Of a stretch of 64,000 nt of DNA, positions 32,568-44,066 are shown one piece after another. Both the position numbers and the translations under genes were made by a program. Under the pieces are notes generated by a model. The model worked only from the letters and a program-made list of their open reading frames with translations. It was not told where the DNA came from and searched no databases. The number at the start of each line of letters is the position of its first letter. The first letter of the stretch is position 1. Source of the stretch: Phanerodontia chrysosporium (Eukaryota; Basidiomycota; Agaricomycetes; Polyporales; Phanerochaetaceae). The stretch is from positions 620,001 through 684,000 of the forward strand of contig MJGA01000005.1 in NCBI GenBank assembly GCA_001910725.1, in the 5' to 3' direction.

Positions 32568-33043
32568 TGTGAGGGGGCTGGCAGAACCGTCGAGGGCCAT
32601 GCAGGATATTTAACCAGGTGTGGGTTCTTACGAGAGGCCGCAGTCCGACTCAGGCATGAGAAGATGATGGGAAGCTGGGCTGCGAAATCGACCGCGAGAA
32701 CATGGTCTGCTGCAGTGCCCCCGGGCCGAGGGAAATTGGCGAAGCGGGTATTCTGATCTATTATAGCAAAGTGTACAACAGTGAGGGTAAGGATTACAAA
32801 GATAGCAAGGCGCATACAAGAAGATATAGTGTAACAGTGGTATATGAAAAACAAGGTAAGAGGTCAGCAGCAGTGCTCGTAGCAGTGTCAGGACTGCAAA
32901 GACGGAGTAAGATGACCGTGGCGAACGATGCCAAGGAAATGACTTACGGCTCATCATGGGTATCATCGGAATACGACGGGCATAGATCAGTAGAGCTATA
33001 TAGAGATGGCATGAGTTCTGCTGGGTGGATTATAAAGGCTGTC
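32568..33043. other. intergenic
   Basis: About 475 bp between two minus-strand genes; nothing recognised beyond presumed promoter and 3' flank. Confidence 0.4.
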
Positions 33044-33741
33044 TCACTTTGGATTGGCAGGACAACAGACACCATAAGCCTGATCGATGCTCCCGAGCGC
33101 AGCAGCGTCACGGCCTCCAGCCCAGTCGTCGGCACACGATACGCTCTCGTAGCTGACGTTCCAGACGCCAAAATCCTGGACGCCCAACGTCAATATGGCA
33201 CCACGCAGCATAATTGGTTGATTAACGCGCCGTATAACCATAGAGAGAGACATTGCTGGGAAGAAGTCGGAAGGGATGGAAGACGAGGGCCATGCGAGGT
33301 CAAAGTTGATATATTGTCCTCCGCTGTGCTGGGCGTGAGTTCATGAAAGTTGTCAAGTTTAGGATACGCACTCATTTGGGTGATCGGGCGTAGCAGAGCA
33401 CAGGGTACCACCCACAGCGGGACAGAGGTCTGTTACCTTGACCACAATGCTTTTGGCCACTGTGGGAAAGAACGGAGGGGTTGGTGTGTACGTGTTGAGT
33501 AGGGTCAGTCTGAAGCAGCGTCCACAAGCGGGTCCATAGGCCGTGTTGCTCCCGTAGGCGGCCTGGCTCATGGCAGCAGTGGGATAGTGAGTGCTCCGCG
33601 CTGTGCAGCCGCACGCAGCGATGTAGTCCTGTGGGAGGGTATAGTGTGTCATGGTCGCGGTGCCCTCGGGCGGGTATTGGATCCATTGGGCGAGGACCGC
33701 GGGTATCAAGACAAGCGCAGCAGGGTATATGGACGCAGCAT
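33044..33741 (-). CDS. secreted barwin/expansin-like (RlpA-type double-psi beta-barrel) protein
   Basis: Exons about 33741-33372, 33323-33231 and 33175-33044. Cys-rich core with TMTHYTLPQDYIAACGC, GSNTAYGPACGRCFRLTLL, VVKVTDLCP, YINFDLAWPS and FGVWNVSYESVSC, as in fungal expansin-related wall proteins and GH45-like barrels; cell-wall loosening is the usual inferred role. The signal peptide looks split between two frames (MLRPYTLLRL and LIPAVLAQ), as if one base is missing near 33719, and PSNVSLYGYT needs one more base at the GGG of 33258-33260. With that base, YGYT joins DFGVWNVSY across a GC-AG intron (33176-33230). These repairs are inferred from family pattern; the N-terminus is the least certain part. 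Confidence 0.72.
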
Positions 33742-33922
33742 GGCAAGAAAGGCTGCTGCGGCGGGGCCATGAGCGGCGGGGACAAGCAGAGCCGGGCGTT
33801 GTGGCGCTCTCGCTTTGATAGCAAGGCCACGTGGCGCCGCCAGGCACTGCACGCATTTGGCAATCGCCCGAGTTGTTCGCAAACGTCGACCACCGCCCAA
33901 GCGCGCACAGCCCACGCACGCC

Positions 33923-36354
33923 ATGAAGGCCCTATACCCGACCTCGCACCATATACCCGACCTCTCCGACGAGGCCCTTGCCCTCAAGATCGCACGGCAC
34001 TCGCCCTGCTCCATCTGCACCGCCGAGTTCTGCTCCGGCCTCCGCCCGCCCAATCTCTTTGAGCTCGTTCCAGACTCGGACGAGCTCTTCGAGGGCAGCT
34101 ACCTCTCCAGCTGCCGCTGTGGGCACGAGGCAACAGACCACGGCGCAGATTTATCTGTCATCAGCCGCGACGAGTTCAAGCGGCGAGGCCGTGTAGCCGT
34201 CCGCATTGACGAACTCCTGCAGGTAAGAGGCATCCGTCATTCGTCACGTTTGTAACGCTGATGACAATTGTAAATAGGTAAAATGCCAACTTTTGGCAGC
34301 CTGATTACAAGGCTTATGCCTTTCTTTTCCGCAGGATGACGACCGGCTCCTAGATTTTGATTACACCAATGACGATATCGAATCGCTGCGACAGCAGATG
34401 ACGCTTCCGGAGCCAGCGCCGGACGCGGCAGACAGCCCGTCATCCGACATACTCGGTTCTCTAGGTAAGTTCCTCTAAGCATGCACCACAGGTACTCTTC
34501 ACATATCGGTATGTAGTCCCCTCGGAATCAGAGGAGAAAGGCCCGCTGTCACCCGCCTCCTCCTTCCTGAGCGAGGCCTTCGACGGCGACGGCGAGCCGC
34601 CCACAAAGCGCCGACGCGTGTCCTACTCGTCGCTGAGCTCCGACTCGCTCTCGTCCGAGGACGACGAGGACAAGCCGCTCGCCCGGGCGCGCGCGGACGC
34701 CGACAAGCCGGCGGCCCCGCGCGCAGCGGCAAGGGGCGCAAGGGCGGGAAGGTGCGCGCAAAGGCGCAGCGCAGCGGCAAGGGCCCCGCGAGCAAGAGCA
34801 AGGGGCACACCGCGCCCGCGCACAAGCCGCCGCCGACCGAGGCCGAGCGCGCAGAGATGGAGCGCCCGCCGCCGCCCGCCGCCGCAGCCGACGTCGCGGT
34901 CAAGGTCGAGGACAAGATGGACGAGGGCCAGCTCTCGCGGCTCGTCACGGGTGTGACGGTCGACGCCGGTGCTGGGGCCACGTCTGCCGTCGTGAGTGGC
35001 GCTGGTCCTTGCTCGTATCCCCTGTTCTGCACGCTCACCATGCGTACATATACCCAGCCCGGGGTCAAGCCTGAGAAGCCGTCGGTCGCGGAGCTGCGGC
35101 AGGGCATCATCCGGATTGTGCCCGTCGAGAACGACAACCAGCCGCGTTCGCTCGTGATCCTCACGGGCTTGAAGACCCTATTCCAAAGACAGCTGCCAAA
35201 AATGCCTCGCGAGTACATCGCACGGCTTGTGTACGACAGCAACTCGAAATGTCTCGCCATTGTTAAACGTGGATACAAGGTCGTGGAGGAATATGTTACA
35301 GACCGTTTCCTCAGCGCAAATTCGCCGAGATCGTGTTTTTTGCCACCGCCTCCGTGGACCAAGTGAAGGTCAGCCCTTCCCGACGGACCGCGTCTCCGTG
35401 GGAGCTAACGCACACGCGCAGGGGTACGGCAGCATGCTCATGGACCACTTCAAGGCGCACATCCGGAAGACGTACCCGGACATGTTCCACTTCCTGACGT
35501 ACGCAGACAACTACGCGGTGGGCTACTTCAAGAAGCAGGGCTTCACGAAGGATATCACGCTCGACCGCGCCGTCTGGGCGGGCTACATCAAGGACTACGA
35601 GGGCGGCACGATCATGCAGTGCACGATGCTCCCCAAGGTCGACTACACCCAGACGCGCGACATCGTCGCCCGCCAGCGCGAGGCCATCCTCGAGAAGATC
35701 CGCGAGCGCTCGCGCTCGCACATCGTCTACCCCGGCCTCGACGACGGCCTCTGGGCGATGTCCGACGGGCCGCTCGACCCGAAGCAGATTCCCGGCCTGC
35801 GTACGTGGTCTGCGCTCGCGTGCCCTTCTGACTCTGCGCTGACCGATCCCCTTCAGGTGAGAGCGGGTGGACGCCAGCGATGGCCGAATGGTAGGTGGTC
35901 TCCCCGTGCTACGCGGACATGGCGCTGAGGCGGCGGCGACACAGCGAGCGGCCGAGCGCGCGGAGCCCGGAGCACGCGGTGATGGAGAAGCTGCTCTCGG
36001 AGCTGCAGAACCACACGCTCTCGTTCGCGTTCCAGAAGCCGGTGAACAAGGACGAGGTGCTCGACTACTACGACGTCATCAAGGAGCCGATGGGTGCGCC
36101 TCCCCTCTCTGTGCGCGTCCGCGCTCGTACCGTGGCTGATCTGGGGACACACAGACTTGTCGACGATGGAGCACAAGCTCGACACGAACCAGTACCCGAA
36201 CCTCGACGCGTTCCTTGCGGACGCGAAGCTCATCTTCGACAACTGCCGCACGTACAACGCCGAGGGCTCGTCGTACCACCGGAACGCGACCAAGCTCGAG
36301 AAGTTCCTCAAGGACCAGGTCGCCGCGCTCAATCTCAAAAGGGAGGACTCGTAG
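33923..36354 (+). CDS. GCN5: histone acetyltransferase GCN5, frame broken twice
   Basis: Eight exons (33923-34222, 34335-34464, 34517-34991, 35058-35368, 35422-35800, 35857-35890, 35945-36093, 36155-36354), about 659 aa. GCN5 is the SAGA/ADA histone H3 acetyltransferase. Seen: N-terminal Cys/His region CSICTAEFC...SCRCGHEATDHG, a Ser/Lys-rich linker with PPTKRRRVSY, the GNAT core (MPREYIARLVYDSNSKCLAI, KGYGSMLMDHFKAHIRKTYP, FLTYADNYAVGYFKKQGF) and a C-terminal bromodomain (SFAFQKPVNKDEVLDYYDVI, NCRTYNAEGSSYHRNA). Frame slips at 34714-34729 in the GC-rich linker and at GG 35285-35286, where the catalytic GGICYRPFPQRKFAEIVFFA lies one frame over. Both exons are one base short of their required length. 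The first intron is 112 nt. Divergent to the barwin-like gene, 181 bp away. Confidence 0.94.
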
Positions 36355-36542
36355 CCTCCGCGAGTTTCGCTTTCGCGTCGTACAGCTGGACTATCCCGTT
36401 CGTCGTACTCATCAATGTATACTAGCAGTTTGCCTCGGCCCGTGGAGGTGCAGCTCATAGGGTCTATTAGGGGATACTAATCCTACACAACATAGTACAG
36501 CAGAATCATACAATAGAAACGTTACAACTGCCTCCGGGTTGT

Positions 36543-38124
36543 TCACCGCTGGCCGTAAGACTTGGTCGCATAGCCCTCTGCAAGACCTCGTCAGCCGTGA
36601 CATCCCATCACACGAACACGAAGGGCACTCACTCTTGGCGATGATGATGTTCGCCGGGTTCTGGGGCTTGCCCTGGAAGAAGTTCTCGAGGATCTCCTTG
36701 GTGCCGGCCGCGTAGCGCTGCTGCGCGTCGAGCGTCGTGCCCGAGTAGTGCGGGACCATGCCGTTGCCGCCGCCGAGCGGGTTCTTCATGTACCGCCACG
36801 GGTGCTCCTTCGGCGCGGGCTGCACGTTCCACACGTCGCCCGCGTACCCGTTGAGCTGCCCGCTCTTGACCGCCGCCGCAACGTCCTCGGCATTGCAGAT
36901 CGCGCCGCGCGCCGTGTTCACTGCAACGTCGTCAGCACGAGATACCCACGATGCGGGGCACAGAACGCACCGAGCCAGGCACCCTTCTTAAAGTGCTGGA
37001 GGAGGTCCTTGTTGATGAGGTTGCGCGTGCCCTCGTGGAGGGGCGCGTTCACGGTGATGACGTCGCACTGGGAGACAAAGTCCTTGAGGTCCGCGATGCG
37101 GCGCGCGCCGAGCTCCTTCTCCTTCTCGGGCGCGAGCGCGTTGTAGTCGTAGTAGAGGAACTCCTTGCAGTTGAACGGCTGCAGGCGCTGCAGCACGCGC
37201 TGCCCGATGCGGCCCGCGCCGATCGTGCCGACGACCTTGCCCTCGAGGTCGTACGCGTTCCGCGCGACGTCCGAGACCTGCCACTCGCCGCGCTCGATCA
37301 TCTGCCGGTGTGCGCGCGTGAGCATGCAGACGCGGGACGTTCTCACGCACGGCGACGTACCTCGTGCGCAGGCACAAAGTTGCGGACGAGCAGGAGGATG
37401 CTCATCACGACGTGCTCCGCGACGGAGACGACGTTCGAGCCGGTAACCTCGAGCACCTCGAGGCCCTTCTCCGCGGCCGCGTTGAGGTCGACGTGGTCAG
37501 AGCCGACGCCGGCGGTGACGCAGAGCTTGAGGTTCTTGGCCTGTCGAGCGGTCGCAGTCATCAGCACCATTGCACATCAGTCCCATGACCGTGGGCGCGC
37601 ATCACGGACCTTGTCGAGAAGCTCCCTGTTAAGGTATCCGGGGTGGAAAGGAGTCGTGATCACAATGTCGGCCTGCAGAATTCCGTCAGCTTCACGGTGC
37701 CGGAGGACACAAGGTCTGGGGGTGTCACGCACATCGGTGATGTTCTTGTGGAGGAAGCTGTTGACGCCCTCCTTGTCGTCGGAGACGAGGTACTCGTGGC
37801 CCTGCGACTCGAGCCACGGGCGGAGGCCGAGCTGTGTGGCAGCACGCCGCGTGAGAATCGCGGGCGGACGCGTCGGGGGGTGAGAGTACACGCACCTCGT
37901 TCTCGACGGTGCCGAGGAGACGCGGCTCCTGCCTGGCGGCCTCGCCGCCCTTGTAGAGGATGGCGAGGACCTTCATGTTGCGCGAGGACTGCTTGCTGAA
38001 CGCGGCAGACTGGGTGTTGCGGATGCTGCGAGACACGGCGCGTCAGCTGAGCAGCTCAGGGTGCCGCGGCGGGACGAGGCGCTCACCTGGCCTGAACAGC
38101 ACCGGTGCGGGCACGAGCGAACAT
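36543..38124 (-). CDS. NAD-dependent formate dehydrogenase
   Basis: Eight exons (38124-38087, 38025-37896, 37831-37733, 37672-37610, 37540-37361, 37301-36971, 36920-36633, 36577-36543) join in phase to 387 aa. FDH oxidises formate to CO2 with NAD+, in fungi linked to oxalate and one-carbon breakdown. The N-terminus [20 protein letters not shown] is a mitochondrial-type presequence. Seen: [28 protein letters not shown], the Rossmann motif [12 protein letters not shown], the catalytic Arg in NTARGAICN, and the Gln/His pair in [12 protein letters not shown] and [26 protein letters not shown] box lies about 100 bp upstream. Frame intact. Confidence 0.96.
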
Positions 38125-38222
38125 GGTGGAGATGGAGAGTGTAGGACTAGTAGACTAGAGAGCTGCTGGGAGTGTTGGTGAGACGAGGAGGCGATGGAAG
38201 ACGGAGGGGTCGCACGGGGATG

Positions 38223-38231
38223 CTTATATAC
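38223..38231 (-). promoter_or_regulatory. TATA box of formate dehydrogenase
   Basis: Minus-strand GGTATATAAGCA, about 100 bp upstream of the FDH ATG. Confidence 0.65.
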
Positions 38232-39261
38232 CGTGGCGACACTGAGTGTGTGTTTGCGGGGATCGGACGCGCACTGTGCGGTGACCCACCGGTGGTGTCG
38301 GGATAGACGCACATGGTGGCAGCCGGAGGTGCACGGCACGGCAGGACGAAGGGTGACAATCCAAGAGCTGCATCCCGAAACGCTAGGAAATGGTGGGAAA
38401 CGGCCGCGTCGGGCAGTGTCCAAATCTGGCAGTCGAGGTATTACCCGATGCCCTCTATGACGGCGATGACGTTCTCCGCGAGGCGAGTACAACCATTACC
38501 CAGCGGGGCGATAGCGTAAGACACGGCGCAGGTATTTTCGACGACGTGCTCGAAGGGCGACCACTCGGGGCTGCGCAACAGAGGCTGTCTGCCGCGCGAG
38601 AGGACGAGGGAGACGCCACGCCGATCCGGGGGAGCCTTGGCGCCTATGGGCCGCGGTCACACGGGGCGGGGAGAGCAGGAGGCTGCAGCACCGCGTCGCG
38701 GCCTGTTCCGAGTGCTCAGAAGGAGCCGCAGCATGGATGCCTTTCCAAGGAGGACACTTGCCTCGCACGCGGCCACGGCGCTACGTCTCCGCCCTGCCAC
38801 GGCAGCGTGCTCAGTCACCGTCTGCTCAGATGTCCCACCGGACACGCCCATGCGTCCGTTTGCAACTACCACCTATACAAATTCCTCGCCAGCTCCATCA
38901 AATTCTCCGCGACAGAATCCGCACCTGTCCACACCGCGTGCCTATTTTGCTGCGTCCGCCGTGCTTGCTGACTATTTCTGCCCTCCGTCGTGCGAATTCG
39001 TAGCGGGCTTCACCCTTGCATCCCTGTGGGTCAGCCGAGTCCAGGTCCATTCATTGGCCTCTCACGGCGATAAACGGAATGTGTATTAGGTTCTCGTGCG
39101 GATCCTGGGCCGTGTACCACAAGAAGGCAGATTGATTGATAACTGTAGATCGCCACGACGTCAGTTACGCATCCGCCGACGGGGATCCGGGTCCAACTCA
39201 CCTATAGTACTACAAGTCCGATTGCAAGTGCGATGCTCAATGGTGTGGCGTCCCCCGTCCT
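38232..39261. other. long FDH upstream region
   Basis: About 1 kb between the FDH TATA element and the EXS gene stop. Several open frames overlap but none has a domain or splice chain; I read it as a long promoter plus 3' flank. Confidence 0.45.
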
Positions 39262-40961
39262 CTAATCTCTCGACTTCCGCCAGTCCTCTTCGTCTTCCAC
39301 CGCCTCCTCGACGCTCTCCGCGCGGTTGTTACTTCCGCTCAGCATCTCGTACCCAGCAAGCGTGCTGGCGTCGGGGGCGCGTTTCCGTATGCGCGCGCCC
39401 GGCGGCAGCGCCGAGCGCACCTCGCGCTCGCGCACGACCTCCCATTCGACGCGGAGGAACACCCACATCCAGCGGCGCGCCATCTCGAGGAACTCGATGA
39501 AGAAGATCGCGCGGTCCTCGTCGATGAACGAGTGCAGATGGCTCGACAGCTTCGCGGACCACGTTAGCCGCAGCACGAGGTCGACCAGGATCGCGAACGG
39601 GTACACGGGCAGCGGCAGCAGCAATACCGACCGCAGGCCGTACGGGTAGCGCTTCGTCGGGCTCGGGAAAGTATGTGTTTCTTCTGCCTCTATGAGCTCT
39701 TCTTTCGACTCGTGGCCGTCTTGGCTGGGGGACAGCAGAGAGGACCGCGAGTGCAGGCGCGGCAGCATGAGCGGCCTCGGAGGAGAGCTTATCCCATCAA
39801 GGGCCTTCTTCTCTCGTAGACGCAGCAAGTCAAAACCCCAATCATACGTCACGTCCCACCAGAAGGAGTAGAGTGAGTTGATCAGCGCCGAGAACAACCT
39901 TAAAGTTTGAATGGACACCAGGGCATGAGCTCGACGCGCATGTAAGCATAGCATAGGAGCACGCACCACATCCAAAAGATAGGATGCTCTCCATACCACG
40001 TTCTCGACTCGGCGACTCCTGCGATTTCAGGTGCCCTTGCTACTTGCCTCTGCGCTGCAGACAAGAATATTACCGGAAAGGAGGTTGCGTATTTAATCGC
40101 GTTGTACAATGGCCGTTTGCTTTCGTTTGTCGTCAAAGAATATTCCACCAAGCATTGCCGGAACCGGACTGCGTAAGGGATACTACAACAGACGTGATGA
40201 AGGCATCATGAGCGGTGACATGAGCGAGGCGTACCTCATAAGTGTTGGCAGAATCCACCGAGCTAATCCTTGCTGTGGCGGCGGGTACAGAAGGCTTCCT
40301 CCTGGCAGGATCATGCATATAGACAGCCATACGTCTCCAAGGACTTTTGCAAAGGACGTAAAGATATCCGCAAAGACCACGTCCGCAAAGTAGATGCGGT
40401 GCTTCGAGAAGAGACACCTGCGTATCGAGCTTTCCACGCCCGGTCAGCTACGCCTGCACACGCCGCGAGCAAGCCGCGACGAAACACGCACTGCAAAAAC
40501 TTATCGCGCTCACGCTTCTCGAAGACGTCGAACGGCGCGACGAGGACCATGAGGAGGCACAGCATGAGCACGCCGGGGATGAACTTGTACACGTCCACGA
40601 GCTCGAGGTCGCCGCGGGTCGCATGCTGGTAGGCCGCCCAGCCCGCGGCGCACACGGCGGCGTACGCCGCGCACAGGCGGTACACGGGGCCGTACAGCAA
40701 CGCCGGGTGCGGCACGAGCTTCCAGCCGCCGCGCGCGGTGGGCAGCGGCGTGTCGGGCTCGGACGCAGAGTAGCTGTGGCCCAGGCGGTGCGGCTGGTGC
40801 GTGCGCAGCTCGAGCGCGGACGCAGCGTCGATGCCGAGGGCGTGCAGCCCGTGCAGGTTCGTCGCCCACCCGAGGATGCCGAGCCCGCCGAGGCAGAGCA
40901 CGCGGAAGGGCAGCGGGAAGCGTGCGGAGAAGGCGATCTCCTCGCGCAGGGTGTCGTCCAT
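39262..40961 (-). CDS. EXS-domain membrane protein (ERD1-like)
   Basis: Four exons (40961-40492, 40429-40235, 40182-39967, 39898-39262) give 505 aa. The EXS domain is seen as DVYKFIPGVLMLCLLMVLVA, YFADVVFADIFTSFAKVLGD, RFRQCLVEYSLTTNESKRPL, LYNAIKYATSFPVIF, SLYSFWWDVTYDWGFDLL and FIEFLEMARRWMWVFLRVEW. There is no SPX domain, so it is the Erd1 type rather than Xpr1/Pho91. Yeast Erd1 is a Golgi protein needed for retention of lumenal ER proteins and glycosyltransferase recycling, with a proposed phosphate-export role. Inside exon 3 a 45-nt stretch (about 40031-40075) is bounded by consensus GCAAGT and GAG; splicing it would join AAQR to TWYGEHPIF, closer to the family. Both forms keep frame. 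Confidence 0.86.
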
Positions 40962-41343
40962 GAGACGTTCGTGTGCGGGTTGGGACCAGGTGATGGTTCG
41001 TGGGCCGGCTGGCAGGGCAGGGGCGAGTGGTGATTAGAAGATTACGAGTCTAGCGGTAGGTGCAGAGAGAAATGGACATAGGAGGGTGCCCCTGGGGCGT
41101 ATGAAGGATGTGGAAGAGTGTTGGCAAGGGCATATCATCCGGGTGAAGGTCATCACCGGCGCTTTCACCGCCAACGCCAAAGTGATCTCCTCATTGCAGT
41201 CTAGCGCGCACGCGTTCGAACACTGGGATACTGCACCAACGTTGTTCACAACTGTCGCATAATATCCTGCGTCATGTTACACAGGGTGGACAACGTTTTA
41301 ATACTACGCCCCCGCACTCCATTCCTCCAACCCAACTCAGGCA
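40962..41343. other. intergenic
   Basis: About 380 bp; nothing recognised. Confidence 0.4.
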
Positions 41344-42839
41344 TTACGAGCCCAGGTCGATGCAGGCGTCGATATCGCCGCTGGGGCATCCGCCAGGATT
41401 TCCGTTCCTGAGCCCGTTCATGCCCAACTCCGGCGCTGCCGCGAGGCCAGCAGGCAGAACTGTATCTGCCATGCAGAGTATGCCGTCGCAGCTCCCAGCG
41501 ATGTTGGCGGTCGTGTGATGTCCGCGAGACTGACCAAACGAGCCGCCGCTAGTAGCTTCTGCACCAGCCGTGTCGGGAGCGGCGTCCGTATTGTAGGCAC
41601 GGAAGGGCGATGCAGACCCGCCAGTACCGGATCCATTCGCCGCGGAGTCGGTGGTTCCAGCAGCGTTAGCGTTCGCATCCGAGGCAGCCGAGGTGTTTGC
41701 GATGTTAGCAGTGTCGCCATTACTACCGCTAGTGACAGTGGATCCGTCTGGATTAATATCGCCTGGGTTGATGGAAGCTGATGCAGCGGAGGTAGAGCCA
41801 TTGCCATCGTTTCCAGAGTTACTGTCAGCAGCTGGAGCCTGAGCACTTGCGTCGGCGGAATTCGACCCAGACGAAGCGTTGGAGTCACTTTCAGCAATGT
41901 TGTTGGTGGAGGCATCGCTGCTATCCGTCGCTGGAGTCGCAGCAGACGTATCTGCCGCAGGTGGGCCCGCAGCGGCAGGGTCAGAAGCGGAGGAGTCATT
42001 CACAGCCGGGTCAGCAGTCGGTGGATCGGCAGATGAGGCACCGTTCGCTGAAGAGTCGGTTACTTGTTGGTCAGCGGGAGCGGCATCTGCAGCGGTGGCG
42101 TTGGTATCTGTAATCGCAGAGTCGTCGGAGGCAGCATCGTTCGTGGAGTCGGTAGCCGCGCTAGAGGCGTCGCCAGCAGCAGCGTCAGCAGAAGGGGCGC
42201 CGTCCGTAGGGGTAGTAGCACTGCCGTCGCCAGATCCAGCTCCAGCAGCGTCCAAGGCTCCAGCAGAGTTTCCGCTTGCGTCGCCATCTGTTCCGGAGCC
42301 CGCAGAGCCGTTACTTGGATCGCCGTCGGCTGCTGCATCGGTTGTCGTGACAGGGTCGGCGGTAGCTGCGTCGTCTGCACCAGCGGGGGACAGGTCGCCC
42401 GTCGTGCCTGGATCTGCTGTCGGGAAAGAGGCAGAGGCAGGATAGCTTCCAGCCCCGGGGTCGCCATTCGTCGTATCAGCAACATCCGTGGTATCTTGCC
42501 CGCCTGAGAACTCTGCGGGCAGTTGCGATTGCCGATGGTTGTCGGTGGTTCCACGACCAGTGCATCCGAGCAAAAGCTGTTCAAACGCATCCGTGGAAAT
42601 CCCGGATGGAGCTTGGATTGCGCCGCTGTGGAGGGCGGCAAGTGTCTGGACGGGGTTTGCAATTTGGACGTTTAGGATGGTGCAGGTTAACTCGTCGACG
42701 ATCTACCGCAAGTTCAGCGTGTGTGCGAAAAATCCGTCTCACGAGCACGTACCGGGAGCAGCCTCGGATGAAGCAGCGGAACAGCGTGAATCACCTGGCC
42801 CAACAGAAGGGCGGTCGATGCGCAGGTAGCAAGGTGCAT
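41344..42839 (-). CDS. secreted Ala/Asp/Ser/Thr-rich low-complexity protein
   Basis: Two exons (42839-42753 and 42702-41344) give 481 aa. I do not recognise a family. A signal peptide (MHLATCASTALLLGQVIHA) precedes a folded-looking stretch with two Cys (IVDELTCTILNVQIANPVQT ... FEQLLLGCTGRG). Residues of roughly 85-400 are almost only A, D, S, T, N, G and P, with many ADP, TDS, SAAS and NAxA words but no strict period. The end carries four Cys (GSCDGILC, GGCPSGDIDACIDLGS). Very low Lys/Arg and high Asp make the mature protein strongly acidic. No GPI-type tail. It could be a wall or extracellular-matrix protein or a small-domain protein with a mucin-like spacer. The plus strand shows long open frames here only as shadows. 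Confidence 0.72.
41500..42470 (-). repeat. compositional low-complexity tract (Ala/Asp/Ser/Thr codons)
   Basis: About 970 bp of GC-rich, GCN/GAC/TCN-biased sequence inside the secreted protein gene. Words recur without fixed spacing, so it is biased composition rather than a clean tandem array. All three minus-strand frames and two plus-strand frames are largely open. Confidence 0.65.
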
Positions 42840-44066
42840 ATCGGGGAGTCGTGTTGCGTCGTAAGGATCGTCGTGTTGTAGAGAGCGTGGTGTATAGAAA
42901 TGAGCGTGTGGGTAGAACAGATGGGCGAGACGTCGAAGGTGGACGTTCAGAGCAAGTCGGAAAACAGGTTGGTTGGATTTTTGAGGGGCGGCGGCTGACA
43001 CCGACGGCATGTTGGTCTTCGATGCCCTCTTCGCCCAAAGCGGAACTGGCTGTTTGGGGAAGTCCCAGGGCCATCGTGCACATTTACACGCGTTGCGGTA
43101 TACCGTAGGGGACGCTACTCAATGTCAAAGAGTGAAACAAAGGCTCGCCACAATATGGATGCTGAGTGCGATGTGGTCGATTGGGCGCCAATCGCGCTCT
43201 TGCCAAGTCGCAGACGAGAGCGGCAGCCTGTGCAAGCCATTCTGCGGAACTCTTACCTACCATCGTCCCTGCTCGCACAATCCCGCGGCCATTCCCAGGA
43301 GGCCGAAACCAGCAGCCTGTCCACGCCGGGCTGGAGAGAGGTGGATCGTCTAAGGGTTTAGTATTGTGAGAACCATGTGCGTACCTGTGTACATGTGGCA
43401 GATCTTCGGTAGCGTCCAGTTGACTGTCGCAGAGCGTACTGCACGACGACACCAGGCTGAGAACCGGTATCTAGTCAGATGCTGCGTCGAATGTCTCTAG
43501 ACTGCTAATCATTCTACCGCCAGTATCATATCTCAGCTCGGGCGGCCGATAATAGGAGTCACCCACCCACCACGCTAAAGCTAGTCTTCTTCTCTTCGAG
43601 GTAAGAAACCCAATGCAGTGGCAGATATTCAAGGCATTTTGAGGGTCTCCAGCCGCGCCAACCGCCACCCGCTGAAGACGAAGGAGCTCCTTGCGGCTGG
43701 CATCCGTCCTGTCCCGACGAGACCCCGACAAGTTGGCGTGGAGGAGGTGCTTTCCGGTTCCTTTCCCCGCAATGCTGTCCGCTCCTGCAGTCTTATGAAA
43801 TCACTGTATTTCGTCTGCGAATTTGATTGTCTGAGCCGCAAAGACGCTGAAGGCTTGGCTGCATCAGGCATCCACATCCCGCCCAGCCTAGCCAATTTAC
43901 ACTGGTCGCCTTTCGAGATTTCCACACGGCAGCAGGCCCCTCTCATTCTCCACGCACACCGCGCACGTCGCCAAAGGCACCTCACACGACGACGGCGGCG
44001 ACAACGGTGATAGACTCGACCTGATCGAGCGATCGTCTCTATTGCTACCCCGCATCACGCGCGACG
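42840..44066. other. long intergenic region, nothing assigned
   Basis: About 1.2 kb between divergent genes. Open frames at 43471-43731 and 43629-43985 (minus) have no start context or homology that I recognise. Likely the shared promoter region of the secreted protein and the bZIP-like gene. Confidence 0.4.

Noticed and set aside
41879..42445. Plus-strand 188-codon frame, Ala/Ser/Val-rich
   Set aside because: Shadow of the low-complexity secreted protein; no start context or homology.
43471..43985. Minus-strand frames that might be exons of a small gene
   Set aside because: No conserved motif and no phase-consistent splice pair.
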